From: an uncultured Clostridia bacterium
GTDB taxonomy: Bacteria; Bacillota; Clostridia; TANB77; CAG-508
Direction: 5' to 3'
Length of the DNA: 6,904 nucleotides
Assembly: GCA_944393305.1 (NCBI GenBank)
Contig: CALXZS010000069.1
Location: forward strand, 1-6,904
In this document: positions 6,722 to 6,904 of the stretch, one piece after another
Layout: every line of letters starts with the position of its first letter
Numbering within the stretch: position 1 is the first letter of the stretch
Program-made: the position numbers and the translations under genes
The notes under the pieces: generated by a model
Told to the model about the DNA's origin: nothing
The model's database searches: none
The model's input: only the letters and a program-made list of their open reading frames with translations

Positions 6722-6776
6722 TCGCTCCTACGTCGCCTACGCTCACTTGAAATGCTCAAGAACATATATTAAAGTT
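6652..6776 (+). repeat. Inverted-repeat element, copy 2 (125 bp)
   Basis: The outer stem pairs 6652-6663 with 6765-6776 (12 bp). After two mismatches, 6666-6670 pairs with 6758-6762. A 3x3 loop follows, then 6674-6680 pairs with 6748-6754, the same architecture as copy 1. Internal motifs are GCGGTTCGC (6685-6693), CACGTTAC (6711-6718) and CTTCGCTC (6720-6727). The core is rich in TTCGC and CGCTC words and GC-rich against an AT-rich background. It is inverted relative to copy 1. It lies beyond the operon's 3' end, so the two complete copies bracket the five-gene block. Confidence 0.85.
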
Positions 6777-6820
6777 AAAAATAAGATTAAAATTGTAAAT
6801 TGTGTTAATATTTATAGCTA

Positions 6821-6904
6821 AAATAAATTGCTTAAACTTTAATATACATTCTTTCACATTTCACTTCGCGGTTCGCTTGCGCTTCAACGCTCGCACGTTA
6901 CGCT
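6821..6904 (+). repeat. Inverted-repeat element, copy 3 (left part, cut by window end)
   Basis: The left arm (from 6835) is identical to that of copy 2, and the motifs GCGGTTCGC (6868-6876) and CACGTTAC (6894-6901) are present at the same spacing. Only about 70 bp of the element are in view, so the right arm cannot be checked. The 44 bp between copies 2 and 3 (6777-6820) are AT-rich with no gene. Confidence 0.8.

Noticed and set aside
6685..6727. tRNA-like T-loop word (GGTTCG) in the element cores
   Set aside because: No acceptor stem, anticodon arm or CCA-proximal pairing can be built around it, so a tRNA gene or tRNA-derived element is not supported.
6793..6811. Promoter-like TTGTAA and TGTTAATAT between element copies 2 and 3
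   Set aside because: The -10 is the same extended box as the lepA promoter, but TTGTAA is only 7 nt away and the sequence 17 nt upstream (AAGATT) is a poor -35. An extended -10 promoter transcribing copy 3 remains possible but is not supported enough to list.

Overview
The window is very AT-rich, uses AT-ending codons throughout, and has AGGAGG-type ribosome binding sites. Together with a bacterial LepA and an RlmB-type methyltransferase, this points to a low-GC Firmicute, most likely an anaerobic gut-type Clostridia lineage. That placement is an inference from composition and protein character. No taxon-specific marker is present.

Layout: positions 1-302 hold no gene that I can support. They contain a 124-bp inverted-repeat element (66-189) and a good promoter (252-280). 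Five genes then follow on the + strand from 303 to 6567 with short gaps, abutments or overlaps: lepA (303-2114), an RlmB-type 23S rRNA 2'-O-methyltransferase (2169-2906), an unrecognised single-span membrane-anchored protein (2907-4325), a cytosolic transglutaminase-like protein with a helical-repeat N-terminus (4352-6343), and a 75-residue, strongly basic, amphipathic small protein (6340-6567) whose start overlaps the previous stop. The intergenic gaps are 54, 0, 26 and -4 nt, so this looks like one operon. From 6568 to the window end there is a hairpin, a second copy of the inverted-repeat element (6652-6776), and the beginning of a third copy 183 bp further on, cut by the window edge.

The first two genes are translation housekeeping: a GTPase acting on the ribosome and a 23S rRNA methyltransferase. 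The last three are unlike them. One is an envelope-facing protein of unknown function. The other two are a translationally coupled pair, an intact Cys-His-Asp transglutaminase-like enzyme and a small cationic protein, and could form an enzyme-substrate or enzyme-partner module. That pair is the best candidate here for an undescribed system, but its function is inferred only.

The most interesting non-coding signals are as follows. (1) A dispersed family of ~125-bp elements keeps GC-richer internal motifs, and three adjacent outer-stem base pairs differ between copies while remaining complementary. (2) A 7-bp hairpin sits exactly between a distant Shine-Dalgarno sequence and the rlmB start codon and would bring them to normal spacing. 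(3) A 25-nt near-perfect palindrome lies inside the transglutaminase-like gene. (4) A duplicated 12-mer feeds a hairpin just after the last gene.
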